In this document: positions 1-4,935 of the stretch, piece after piece
Layout: every line of letters begins with the position of its first letter
Position numbering within the stretch: the stretch's first letter is position 1
From: Porphyrobacter sp.
Lineage (GTDB): Bacteria > Pseudomonadota > Alphaproteobacteria > Sphingomonadales > Sphingomonadaceae
Assembly (NCBI GenBank): GCA_014359685.1
Contig: JACIYY010000369.1
Location: 1 to 7,391 of the forward strand
DNA length: 7,391 bases
Direction of reading: 5' to 3'
The notes under the pieces: generated by a model
Told to the model about the DNA's origin: nothing
Database searches by the model: none
What the model saw: the letters and a program-made list of their open reading frames with translations, nothing else
Program-made: the position numbers and the translations under genes

Positions 1-219
1 CCGCAGCAAACCGAGCAGCAGGAGGGTCAGCCCGATCTCGGTATGGAGGGCATAGGCGTCCAGCTTGGCCGGCCCGACCAGATAGCGGTCCATCAGCCAG
101 CCGGAGGCGAGCTGATAGATCACCAGCCCGGCCATGATCCAATGGAACGCGACCCCCACCGGGGTGTACTTGCCCCGGTCGCGATAGCTCCGCGACCATG
201 CGCGCAGCGCCTCGATCAT
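1..219 (-). CDS. Cytochrome b561 family protein, N-terminal part (cut by window edge)
   Basis: This is the first 73 residues of a membrane b-type cytochrome; the rest lies beyond position 1. The family carries electrons in the inner membrane, often from quinol, using hemes held by histidines in the transmembrane helices. Visible here are a basic N-terminus followed by TPVGVAFHWIMAGLVIYQ (residues 19-36), the family's first helix with a probable heme-ligand His26 before Trp27. A second helix begins around LHTEIGLTLLLLGLL (58-72), with His59 in the family's H-x-x-x-G type setting. The ATG at 219-217 shares the four bases ATGA with the stop of the upstream ctaG gene, so translation is probably coupled. 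The ctaG neighbour suggests a role near the respiratory chain. Family assignment is firm; the electron partner is unknown. Confidence 0.85.
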   Translation of the reverse strand, partial: MIEALRAWSRSYRDRGKYTPVGVAFHWIMAGLVIYQLASGWLMDRYLVGPAKLDAYALHTEIGLTLLLLGLLR

Positions 220-968
220 GCGCGGCGCGGCCCCGGCGGCTGCGCCTGCGGCCCCAGCGTGCGATAGAGGATCGCCATTGCGGTCAGCAGGTAGATGGCG
301 CTGGCGGGCGCCCACATCAGGATGCCGGCGATCTGCTGGTCCTCCAGCGGCGACAGGCCCCAGGCCTGCGTGGTCAGCCAGTGCGGCGCATAGAGCGGCC
401 GCCCGGCGAAGGTGATCAGCGCGCCCAGCACACCCATCAGCACCATCGTCGCCAGCAGCGCCACCACCGCCGCGCCGCCCTCCGCCTGCCGCAGCTTCGC
501 CCACCACAGCGCAGCGCTGCCGGCGATCGTCGCCTGCATCGCCCAGAACAGCGCATCGCTCGACAGTGCGGCGGCATAGAGCGGCGGCGCATGCCAGGCC
601 CAGAACAGCAGCGCCTGCAGCGCGGTCCACACCGCCAGCGATCCGGCGATGCGCCGCCGGTGCAGCCCCAGCGCCGATACCGCCAGCACGGCCAGCGCCG
701 TCGCCAGCACCACGTGGTGGACGATCCGCGCGATGAACAGGGCCGAGCCCAGCGCGCAGAACGGGCTGATGAACAGCAATGCGGTCAGCGCCAGCAGCCC
801 GCTTTGCGCGCGCCGCGATCCGCCTTCAGGCGGCCGATGCCAGACCAGCGCCGCGAATATGGCCAGCGCCGCCAGCAGCACCGGGTCGAGGTTCCAGTGC
901 GCCAGCCATTCGGTCGGTGGCGGGGCAGCGCCGCAATAGGGAAGCCATGGATTCGGGTTGACGATCAA
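216..968 (-). CDS. ctaG: CtaG-type (caa3) cytochrome c oxidase assembly protein
   Basis: This is a polytopic inner-membrane protein of the caa3_CtaG family, which helps assemble heme-copper oxidases, probably at the copper-centre step. It is unrelated to the Cox11 proteins also called CtaG. With a TTG start at 968 it has 250 residues. The N-terminus carries WLPYCGAAP (8-16) and the motif HWNLDP (24-29). Several hydrophobic helices follow, with family-type histidines in ARIVHHVVL (80-88) and WHAPPLY (125-131). PLEDQQIAGILMWAPA (207-222) is another family block, and the tail is Pro/Arg-rich. No ATG or GTG fits the family's N-terminus. The TTG is my best choice and makes a TTGA overlap with a possible small ORF. 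A strong Shine-Dalgarno is not visible, so the start is uncertain. The gene overlaps the cytochrome b561 gene by ATGA. Family call is confident; the target oxidase is not in the window. Confidence 0.83.
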   Translation of the reverse strand: MIVNPNPWLPYCGAAPPPTEWLAHWNLDPVLLAALAIFAALVWHRPPEGGSRRAQSGLLALTALLFISPFCALGSALFIARIVHHVVLATALAVLAVSALGLHRRRIAGSLAVWTALQALLFWAWHAPPLYAAALSSDALFWAMQATIAGSAALWWAKLRQAEGGAAVVALLATMVLMGVLGALITFAGRPLYAPHWLTTQAWGLSPLEDQQIAGILMWAPASAIYLLTAMAILYRTLGPQAQPPGPRRA

Positions 969-1084
969 GACGGGTCCGGCCGCTTTCGCTTGGGGTGCGT
1001 GTCCGCATTGTGCAACCTCAAGACGAGCGCGCCAACCCCCGGTTCCGGCCACGCGGCGATCTCCGAGCGCCAGCCGCCCGGCAT
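965..1084 (-). CDS. Possible 39-residue small ORF between the Nudix and ctaG genes
   Basis: I do not recognise this peptide. It starts with ATG at 1084, eight bases after the Nudix stop codon. AGAGG sits five bases before the ATG, good ribosome-binding spacing. It ends in a TGA that overlaps the proposed TTG of ctaG (TTGA). The peptide begins MPGGWRSEIAAWPEPGVGAL and ends in a basic stretch, KRKRPDP. It has no clear membrane helix or signal peptide. Third codon positions are mostly G or C, but a few codons (TTG, AGG, CGA) are less usual for the window. It may be a real leader that couples ctaG translation to the Nudix gene, or just spacer DNA that is open by chance in GC-rich sequence. Confidence 0.25.
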   Translation of the reverse strand: MPGGWRSEIAAWPEPGVGALVLRLHNADTHPKRKRPDPS

Positions 1085-1092
1085 CGGCGCCT

Positions 1093-1680
1093 CTATTGCG
1101 CCGCTTCCTCCAGGAACGCGCCGCCCAGCAGCAGCAGCAGCTTGACGTCGATGGCGTGGCCCATCGCGCGGTGACGGGCCACCGTTCCGGCAATGTCCGA
1201 CAGCGCCACGCGGTGGACGATGATCGCCTCGCTGTCGGTGCCGCCGCCCTCGCCCACTCGGGTCAGGCCGGTCGCGCGTACCAGGGTGAAGCTCTCGCTG
1301 AGCATTCCGGGGGAGGACAGGAACTCGCCCAACTCCTCCCATTGCGCGGCGCGGTAGCCGGTCTCCTCCTCCAGCTCGCGCATCGCGCTGTCGAGCACGC
1401 GTTCGCCGTCGAGCTCGTCGCCGATCAGCCCGGCCGGCAGCTCCAGGCAGTATTTTCCGCAGGGCACACGGTATTGCTCGACCAGGAGCACCGTCCCTGC
1501 GTCGAGCGCCAGGATCACCGCCGCGCGGATGTTGCGCGCGCGCCCCGCATACTCCCACCGCCCGCGCCGCTTGGCGATGACGAAGTCTCCCGCCCACTCG
1601 ACCTGCTCGGGAAGGTCGGCATCGGGCGGGAGCGGTCGGTCGCGGGGGCGACCGGGGCGGCGGTCGGCGGTGTCGGTCAC
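1093..1680 (-). CDS. Nudix hydrolase, ADP-ribose pyrophosphatase type
   Basis: A soluble Nudix enzyme of 195 residues, expected to hydrolyse a nucleoside diphosphate linked to another group with Mg2+; ADP-ribose to AMP and ribose 5-phosphate is the likeliest reaction. The full 23-residue Nudix box runs from Gly87 to Tyr109 and matches the G-x5-E-x7-R-E-U-x-E-E-x-G-U pattern, with catalytic RELEEETGY at 101-109. Before it is LELPAG (79-84), and after it SPGMLSES (123-130); both are typical of the ADP-ribose pyrophosphatase subgroup. The GTG at 1680 shares GTGA with the stop of the upstream TPM gene and has no clear Shine-Dalgarno, which points to translational coupling. The first 30 residues are Arg/Asp/Pro-rich. 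A run of five Leu codons (residues 181-185) sits near the C-terminus. Fold is certain; the substrate is inferred. Confidence 0.9.
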   Translation of the reverse strand: MTDTADRRPGRPRDRPLPPDADLPEQVEWAGDFVIAKRRGRWEYAGRARNIRAAVILALDAGTVLLVEQYRVPCGKYCLELPAGLIGDELDGERVLDSAMRELEEETGYRAAQWEELGEFLSSPGMLSESFTLVRATGLTRVGEGGGTDSEAIIVHRVALSDIAGTVARHRAMGHAIDVKLLLLLGGAFLEEAAQ

Positions 1681-2351
1681 AGTTCGATCAGCCGGTCGGG
1701 CAATTCGTTGCGGTCGTTGCCTGAGCGCGGGAAATGCTCGGCCAGCACAGCGCCGACCCGCTCGATCGCGGCGATCATCCCCTCGGCGATGCGGCCCTGC
1801 TTCAGCTCGGCAAGCAGCGCGGCCATCGCCTCGCCCCAGATCTCGGGCGCGACCAGCGCGGTGATCGCCTCGTCCGCGACGATCTCGGCGCGGTGTTCGC
1901 GCATCGACAGGTAGATCAGGATGCCGGTGCGGCCGTGTGTGCGCCGCTCGGCGCCGACCTTGAACAGCTCGATTGCGCGCTCCTCCGCCCGGTCGGTGCG
2001 GATGCGGCCGGGGATCGCGGCAAAGCGGATCGCCGGCACCGTCAGCACCGCCAGCGCCAGCAGGAAGGCCGCGATGCCGATCGCGGCGGCGACGGCGAGG
2101 ATGCCCGGCGCCTGCCACTCGACGTTCCAGCCGCCATGCAACGGCGCCAGCAGCGCCAGCAGCGGATCGGCCACGAAGGGCAGCAGCGCCAGCACGGCGA
2201 AGGCGAAGAGCGCCGCCCAGGCCAGCGCCACGTCGCTATATCCGTCCGACCGGTCGGCCACGATGGTCACGATCTCGCCGGCGCTGCGTGCCTCGGCCGC
2301 CGCCACCGCCGCGCTGACGCGGACGTGCTCTTCTGCCGACAGATAGGCCAT
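1677..2351 (-). CDS. Membrane TPM-domain protein (COG3762-like)
   Basis: A 224-residue membrane protein of the TPM (formerly DUF477) family. The TPM fold seems to be interrupted by a membrane hairpin. An N-terminal segment (about 1-37) contains [20 protein letters not shown]. It is followed by two hydrophobic helices (about 41-60 and 82-108) separated by a short loop. The rest of the domain (about 118-208) contains [32 protein letters not shown] and a C-terminal amphipathic part. The ATG at 2351 overlaps the upstream stop by one base (TGATG), and GGGGAG lies six bases upstream. This membrane TPM protein often accompanies a secreted TPM protein and LemA. No biochemical role is established for this branch; TPM proteins elsewhere have been linked to phosphatase activity and photosystem repair. 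An envelope function is inferred. Confidence 0.85.
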   Translation of the reverse strand: MAYLSAEEHVRVSAAVAAAEARSAGEIVTIVADRSDGYSDVALAWAALFAFAVLALLPFVADPLLALLAPLHGGWNVEWQAPGILAVAAAIGIAAFLLALAVLTVPAIRFAAIPGRIRTDRAEERAIELFKVGAERRTHGRTGILIYLSMREHRAEIVADEAITALVAPEIWGEAMAALLAELKQGRIAEGMIAAIERVGAVLAEHFPRSGNDRNELPDRLIEL

Positions 2352-3205
2352 CACCAGCTCCCCGATGCCCCGCCGCCGCCGGACATGCCGCCGCCGAAGC
2401 CGCCAAAGCCGCCGCCGCCCCCGAAACCGCCGCCGTCCCAGCCGCCGGACCCGCGCGAGGCCTGCCCCAGCGCGCTGCCGACCGCGTGCCACAGCAGCAC
2501 CTCACCCACCGCGCCCGCCGCGCCATAGCGGCGATGCCGCCGGCCGGCGCGTCCCCGGCCACGCCCGAACAGCAGCATGAAGCCCAGGATCAGCGCCCCC
2601 CAGAACACAGCGCCCAGCACCGTGCCGAGCGAGGGGCCGCCCCCGCCGCGCCGCGCGCCGGCGGCTTCGGCCGCTGCGGCCGCCTCGGCCACCGCCGCCG
2701 CATCCTCGGGCGAGCGGTTGAGCTGCGTCACCAGCGCGTTGATCCCTGCCGCGATGCCGCCGGCATAGTCGTTCTGGCGAAAGCGCGGGGTGATGATGTC
2801 GCGGATGATCCGGCCCGACAGGATATCGGTGACGTAAGGGGTCAGGCCATAGCCGACCTCGATCCGCACTTGGCGTTCCTTGGGCGCGACCAGCAGCAGC
2901 AGGCCCTGGTCGCGGCTCTCGCCGCCGATCCCCCATTGGGCGAACAGGTCGGCGGCGTAGCGTTCGATGGTCTGGCCCTGCAAGCTCGGCACGGTGGCGA
3001 TGACGATCGCCCGCCCGGTCTGCGCATTATAGGCCCGCAGCCGCTGGTCGAGTGCCGCCTCCTGCGCCGGCGGCAGGATCTGCGCTGCGTCGAGCACCGG
3101 CCCCTCGGGCAGGGCCGGGAAGTCCTGCGCGGCCACCGGGCCAGCGAATGCCAGCAGCAGCAGCGCGGCCAGCCCGGCCAGCCATCGGCCCATGATCCCG
3201 GCCAT
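2351..3205 (-). CDS. Secreted or membrane-anchored TPM-domain protein, YgcG-like, with Gly-rich tail
   Basis: A 284-residue exported protein. It has a signal peptide with hydrophobic core LAALLLLAFAG (12-22) and likely cleavage after VAA (24-26). The TPM domain (about 36-165) shows the family landmarks: VLDAAQIL, TGRAIVIATVPSL, a WGIG motif (91-94), DQGLLLLVAP (99-108), VRIEVGYGL (113-121), TDILSGRII and the Pro-Arg-Phe plus Asn-Asp-Tyr-Ala-Gly-Gly stretch near 140-150. An Ala/Glu segment follows (168-183), then one transmembrane helix (about 191-213), an Arg-rich cytoplasmic-type patch (214-227) and a Gly-rich tail ending in GASGSW. This layout is usual for the YgcG branch. The ATG at 3205 is six bases after the lemA stop. 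A second ATG at 3193 (residue 5) is also possible. The molecular role is unknown; co-occurrence with LemA suggests they act together at the envelope. Confidence 0.88.
   Translation of the reverse strand: MAGIMGRWLAGLAALLLLAFAGPVAAQDFPALPEGPVLDAAQILPPAQEAALDQRLRAYNAQTGRAIVIATVPSLQGQTIERYAADLFAQWGIGGESRDQGLLLLVAPKERQVRIEVGYGLTPYVTDILSGRIIRDIITPRFRQNDYAGGIAAGINALVTQLNRSPEDAAAVAEAAAAAEAAGARRGGGGPSLGTVLGAVFWGALILGFMLLFGRGRGRAGRRHRRYGAAGAVGEVLLWHAVGSALGQASRGSGGWDGGGFGGGGGFGGFGGGMSGGGGASGSW
2354..2452 (-). repeat. Low-complexity glycine-rich coding tail of the secreted TPM protein
   Basis: Codons for residues 252-284 of the secreted TPM protein are mostly GGC/GGG glycine with Phe, Ser, Met and Trp between them. 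On the plus strand this appears as imperfect repeats of gccgccgaa-like units. It is typical of YgcG-type proteins and not a separate element. Such a tract is prone to length change by slippage. Confidence 0.7.
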
Positions 3206-3211
3206 GCCGAC

Positions 3212-3880
3212 TCAGTTGGCCGCGGCGGCGGGCGCCTGCGGCTCTGCGTTGTCGTTGGCCGGCGCCCCGCCCATGGGTCCGAAATCGACCGTCGGGGCGG
3301 TCTCGGCCCCGGCGCTCGCCTGGAACGGGATGCGCGGCTTGGCGCCATGGATGATGCGCGCGCCGATCACCGAGGGGAAGGTGCGGATCTCGGTGTTGTA
3401 GTCCTGCACCGCCTCGTTGTAGCGCATCCGCTCGATATTGATCTGGTTTTCCGCGCCCTCGATGGCGGTCATCAGGTCGGCGAAGCGAGCCTGGCTCTGC
3501 AATTGCGGGTAGGCCTCCACCACCGTGCGCAGCTGCCCGAGCGCCTGGGTCAGCTGGTTCTGCGCCTCCTGGAACCGCTGGAACTCGGCCGGATCGGACA
3601 AATCCTCGCTGGTGATGTTGATCGATGTCGCGCGGGCGCGGGCATCGGTGACGGCCGACAGGATCTCGCTTTCGGACCCCGCCGCTCCGCGCACCGTGGC
3701 GACCAGGTTGGGGATCAGATCGGCGCGGCGCTGATAGGCGCTCTGCACATTGGCCCATTGGGCGTTCACCGCCTCCTCCTTGGTCGGCACCGAATTGATG
3801 CCGCAGCCGGCGAGCGACAGCGCCGCGAGCGCCACCAGGGCGGCGCGGGCGGCGGAACGGAACGGGGCGAAAAGAGTCAC
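3212..3880 (-). CDS. lemA: LemA family lipoprotein
   Basis: A 222-residue envelope protein of the LemA family, built mainly of long helices. The N-terminus has a hydrophobic signal and a lipobox LAGC (23-26), so it is probably processed by signal peptidase II and lipidated at Cys26. Family signatures are clear: YQRRADLIPNLVATV (49-63), a central Gln-rich helix including QEAQNQLTQALGQL (104-117), and RMRYNEAVQDYNTEIRTFPS (151-170). The tail from about 186 is Ala/Pro/Gly-rich and probably disordered. The GTG start at 3880 is chosen because GAGGAA (3888-3893) lies seven bases upstream and because it gives a complete signal peptide. A longer reading frame upstream crosses the promoter region and makes no sense as a protein. 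It is the first gene of a probable operon with the two TPM genes. LemA's molecular function is not settled; the gene pairing is common. Confidence 0.92.
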   Translation of the reverse strand: MTLFAPFRSAARAALVALAALSLAGCGINSVPTKEEAVNAQWANVQSAYQRRADLIPNLVATVRGAAGSESEILSAVTDARARATSINITSEDLSDPAEFQRFQEAQNQLTQALGQLRTVVEAYPQLQSQARFADLMTAIEGAENQINIERMRYNEAVQDYNTEIRTFPSVIGARIIHGAKPRIPFQASAGAETAPTVDFGPMGGAPANDNAEPQAPAAAAN

Positions 3881-3887
3881 GGGGCGG

Positions 3888-3893
3888 TTCCTC
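3888..3893 (-). promoter_or_regulatory. Ribosome binding site of lemA
   Basis: GAGGAA on the minus strand, seven bases before the GTG at 3880. It decides the start of lemA in favour of this GTG over the longer upstream reading. Confidence 0.75.
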
Positions 3894-3919
3894 GAACGAT
3901 CTGTGCGGGCTGTATTACT

Positions 3920-3947
3920 CAAATAGCACACGCAGCCGCCGGTGCAA
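3920..3947 (-). promoter_or_regulatory. Candidate promoter of the lemA operon
   Basis: On the minus strand, TTGCAC (3947-3942) is followed after 16 bases by TATTTG (3925-3920). This resembles a sigma-70 type -35/-10 pair. It lies 39 bases before the lemA GTG, in the most AT-rich part of the divergent gap. It would drive lemA and probably the whole left block. No start site is proven. Confidence 0.45.
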
Positions 3948-3966
3948 GCGGCCAGCCGCGCGGCGC

Positions 3967-3996
3967 TTGCCCGGCGGGGGCGGCGATGTCTATGCC
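3967..3996 (+). promoter_or_regulatory. Weak candidate promoter of mscL
   Basis: TTGCCC (3967-3972) and TATGCC (3991-3996) are separated by 18 bases, 39 bases before the mscL start. Both boxes match the consensus only partly and the region is GC-rich, so this is tentative. The divergent gap 3881-4035 otherwise holds only the lemA promoter and the two ribosome binding sites. Confidence 0.25.
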
Positions 3997-4021
3997 CGAT
4001 GACTGGCGCGGCAGCAGCGGC

Positions 4022-4027
4022 GGGAGG
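4022..4027 (+). promoter_or_regulatory. Ribosome binding site of mscL
   Basis: GGGAGG eight bases before the GTG at 4036. It supports the GTG start, which also gives the standard MscL N-terminus (Phe-Gln-Glu-Phe-Lys-Lys-Phe). Confidence 0.75.
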
Positions 4028-4035
4028 CACGCAGC

Positions 4036-4536
4036 GTGTTTCAGGAATTCAAGAAGTTCATCGCCCGGGGCAACGTGCTCGACCTTGCCGTTGGGGTCAT
4101 CATCGGTGCCGCTTTCGGCCGCATCGTCACCTCTTTGACCGAGAGCATCATCATGCCGCTGATCGGCTGGGTGTTCGGTGATATCGACTTTTCCAACTGG
4201 TTCGTGCTGCTGGGGGAGATCCCTGCCGATTACACCGGCGATCGCGGCAATTATGCCCAGCTGAAGGAGGCGGGCGTGACGATGATCGGCTATGGCGATT
4301 TCGCCACCCAGCTGATCGACTTCCTGATCATCGCCTTCGCGCTGTTCCTGCTGGTCCGCACGATCAACCGCGTGCTGGATGAGATGCTGCAGAAACAGAA
4401 GGATGTGGCAAACAGCTCGCAAAGCCCGGAGGTTCCGACCGATCCACAGCTCGACGTGCTCAAGCAGATTCTGGTCGAACTGCGCGCCGCTCGACCGGAC
4501 GCGTCCGGAGCCTCGCCGCAGTTGCCGCCCGCATAG
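4036..4536 (+). CDS. mscL: Large-conductance mechanosensitive channel MscL
   Basis: A 166-residue inner-membrane channel that forms a homopentamer and opens under membrane tension to release solutes during hypo-osmotic shock. The N-terminal helix [17 protein letters not shown] (4-20) runs into the pore-lining TM1 (about 14-44), which contains [13 protein letters not shown]. The periplasmic loop spans about 45-88, and TM2 about 91-112 ([20 protein letters not shown]). A linker with Ser/Pro follows, then the C-terminal bundle helix [17 protein letters not shown] (137-152). It is longer than the 136-residue E. coli protein, mostly in the loop and the linker before the C-terminal helix. The GTG start has a good Shine-Dalgarno. 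It is divergent from lemA and followed directly by the ssrA promoter. The sequence shows no nearby osmotic regulatory element. The identification is secure. Confidence 0.97.
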   Translation: MFQEFKKFIARGNVLDLAVGVIIGAAFGRIVTSLTESIIMPLIGWVFGDIDFSNWFVLLGEIPADYTGDRGNYAQLKEAGVTMIGYGDFATQLIDFLIIAFALFLLVRTINRVLDEMLQKQKDVANSSQSPEVPTDPQLDVLKQILVELRAARPDASGASPQLPPA

Positions 4537-4542
4537 GGGGCC

Positions 4543-4571
4543 TTCACATCGCGTCGCCGCCTCCCTATATC
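4543..4571 (+). promoter_or_regulatory. Candidate promoter of ssrA
   Basis: TTCACA (4543-4548) and TATATC (4566-4571) are spaced by 17 bases, a good sigma-70 type arrangement starting seven bases after the mscL stop. The predicted transcript start is around 4578, the first base of a stable hairpin just upstream of the tmRNA acceptor piece. Confidence 0.5.
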
Positions 4572-4577
4572 GCGCGG

Positions 4578-4593
4578 GCCGGCTTCGGCCGGC
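4578..4593 (+). other. GC hairpin with UUCG tetraloop at the 5' end of the ssrA precursor
   Basis: GCCGGC-TTCG-GCCGGC forms a six-base-pair stem closed by a C(UUCG)G tetraloop, an exceptionally stable fold. It begins where the predicted ssrA transcript starts and ends three bases before the first paired base of the acceptor piece. It has no T-run after it, so it is a poor intrinsic terminator for mscL, although it could still slow polymerase. A 5' protective or processing element of the tmRNA precursor is my preferred reading. Confidence 0.5.
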
Positions 4594-4596
4594 TAT

Positions 4597-4660
4597 GGCG
4601 ATAAAATGCGGTGTGCAATAGGCACAGCGGACCCGGGGGCAGTACCCGGCGGCTCCACCA
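4597..4660 (+). ncRNA. ssrA: tmRNA acceptor piece
   Basis: This holds the 3' strand of P2, the T arm and the 3' strand of the acceptor stem. The T stem is CCGGG (4633-4637) with CCCGG (4645-4649), closing a seven-base loop GGCAGTA that departs from the usual TTCAAAT-like T loop. CGGCTCC and ACCA follow, with CCA encoded in the gene. The 5' end is set from the outermost P2 pair and could lie a few bases away. Confidence 0.85.
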
Positions 4661-4697
4661 CAAAGCCCGTCCCGGCGAGAGGGGCGGGTTCTCTGAC
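4661..4697 (+). other. Excised intervening segment of the tmRNA precursor
   Basis: These 37 bases lie between the encoded CCA and the first base of the coding piece. GCCCGTCCC (4665-4673) pairs with GGGGCGGGT (4681-4689), counting two G-U pairs, around loop GGCGAGA. By analogy with known two-piece tmRNAs, cutting at 4697/4698 would be by RNase P, and trimming to CCA would be by the tRNA 3' processing enzymes. Confidence 0.75.
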
Positions 4698-4930
4698 GGG
4701 GCCGAACCAGGATCGACGTGTGTTGAAAGGCACTGTTTTCGCCCGGGCTGAGTAACCCGTTAAAGGCTCAAAACTCACAAGTGCCAACGACAACGAAGCA
4801 CTCGCTCTCGCCGCGTAACTGACGGCCTCACGGCCTGACGTTACAAAGCTATGAGCGCGGTTCGGACCGAACCGGGCAACAGAATCGGAAACCGGGGGCC
4901 CGGGGGAGCCTAGCAACAGAATCCCCCACC
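4698..4930 (+). ncRNA. ssrA: tmRNA coding piece
   Basis: In order: the 5' acceptor strand GGGGCCG, the conserved block around GGATCGACG (4710-4718), the 5' strand of P2, pseudoknot PK1, the tag frame, helix P5 and two pseudoknot-like elements. PK1 is CGGG (4744-4747) with CCCG (4756-4759), plus loop TGAG (4749-4752) with CTCA (4767-4770). P5 pairs GTAAC with GTTAC, and GGCC with GGCC over a TCAC loop; it contains the tag stop codon. The last element pairs GGGGGA (4902-4907) with TCCCCC (4922-4927), so the mature 3' end is near 4927-4930. Confidence 0.85.
4783..4818 (+). other. tmRNA tag reading frame (ANDNEALALAA, stop TAA)
   Basis: From the resume codon GCC (4783-4785) the frame reads Ala-Asn-Asp-Asn-Glu-Ala-Leu-Ala-Leu-Ala-Ala and stops at TAA (4816-4818). 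With the alanine from the tRNA-like part, the full tag is AANDNEALALAA. The ANDN start and hydrophobic LALAA end fit alphaproteobacterial tags; the final Leu-Ala-Ala is the usual ClpXP-recognised end. This is not a free-standing gene, since it has no start codon. Confidence 0.93.
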
Positions 4931-4935
4931 TCACT

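Larger units (their letters stand above)
4597..4930 (+). ncRNA. ssrA: Transfer-messenger RNA, circularly permuted two-piece form
   Basis: This RNA rescues ribosomes stalled on broken mRNA: it is charged with alanine, enters with SmpB, and supplies a short frame that tags the unfinished protein for proteolysis. The gene is permuted as in alphaproteobacteria: the 3' acceptor half comes first (ending with encoded CCA at 4660), then a spacer, then the half starting GGGGCCG (4698). GGGGCCG (4698-4704) pairs with CGGCTCC (4650-4656) to make the seven-base-pair acceptor stem. The halves are also joined by a long interrupted P2: TGTGTT (4719-4724) with GGCACA (4621-4626), GCAC (4730-4733) with GTGC (4613-4616), TTTT (4736-4739) with AAAA (4603-4606), and CGCC (4740-4743) with GGCG (4597-4600). 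Outer ends are estimated from these pairings. No T-rich terminator follows; the next gene's stop codon is about five bases away. Confidence 0.95.

Noticed and set aside
198..1145. 315-codon plus-strand open frame opposite ctaG
   Set aside because: The minus-strand frame has transmembrane helices and CtaG motifs; the plus-strand product is Arg/Gln-rich with no domain.
958..1914. 318-codon plus-strand open frame opposite the Nudix gene
   Set aside because: It is a mirror frame of a complete Nudix protein, with Gln-rich and Arg-rich runs and no motif.
1093..2118. Longer 341-residue version of the Nudix protein starting at 2118
   Set aside because: The added N-terminal part is an Arg-rich frame inside the membrane TPM gene; the GTG at 1680 with GTGA overlap fits the family length.
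2385..2450. Tandem DNA repeat or CRISPR-like array
   Set aside because: The repeats are glycine codons of the TPM protein tail, with no spacers and imperfect units.
3212..4030. Longer 272-residue version of the LemA protein starting at 4030
   Set aside because: The extension runs through the divergent promoter region and would bury the signal peptide and lipobox; GTG 3880 has a strong ribosome binding site.
2486..4138. 550-codon plus-strand open frame opposite lemA and the TPM genes
   Set aside because: It is antisense to three well-supported genes, is rich in Arg, Gln, Gly and His as expected of a GC-rich mirror frame, and shows no recognisable domain.
4578..4593. Rho-independent terminator of mscL
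   Set aside because: The hairpin is strong but is not followed by a T-run, and a promoter for ssrA ends just before it.
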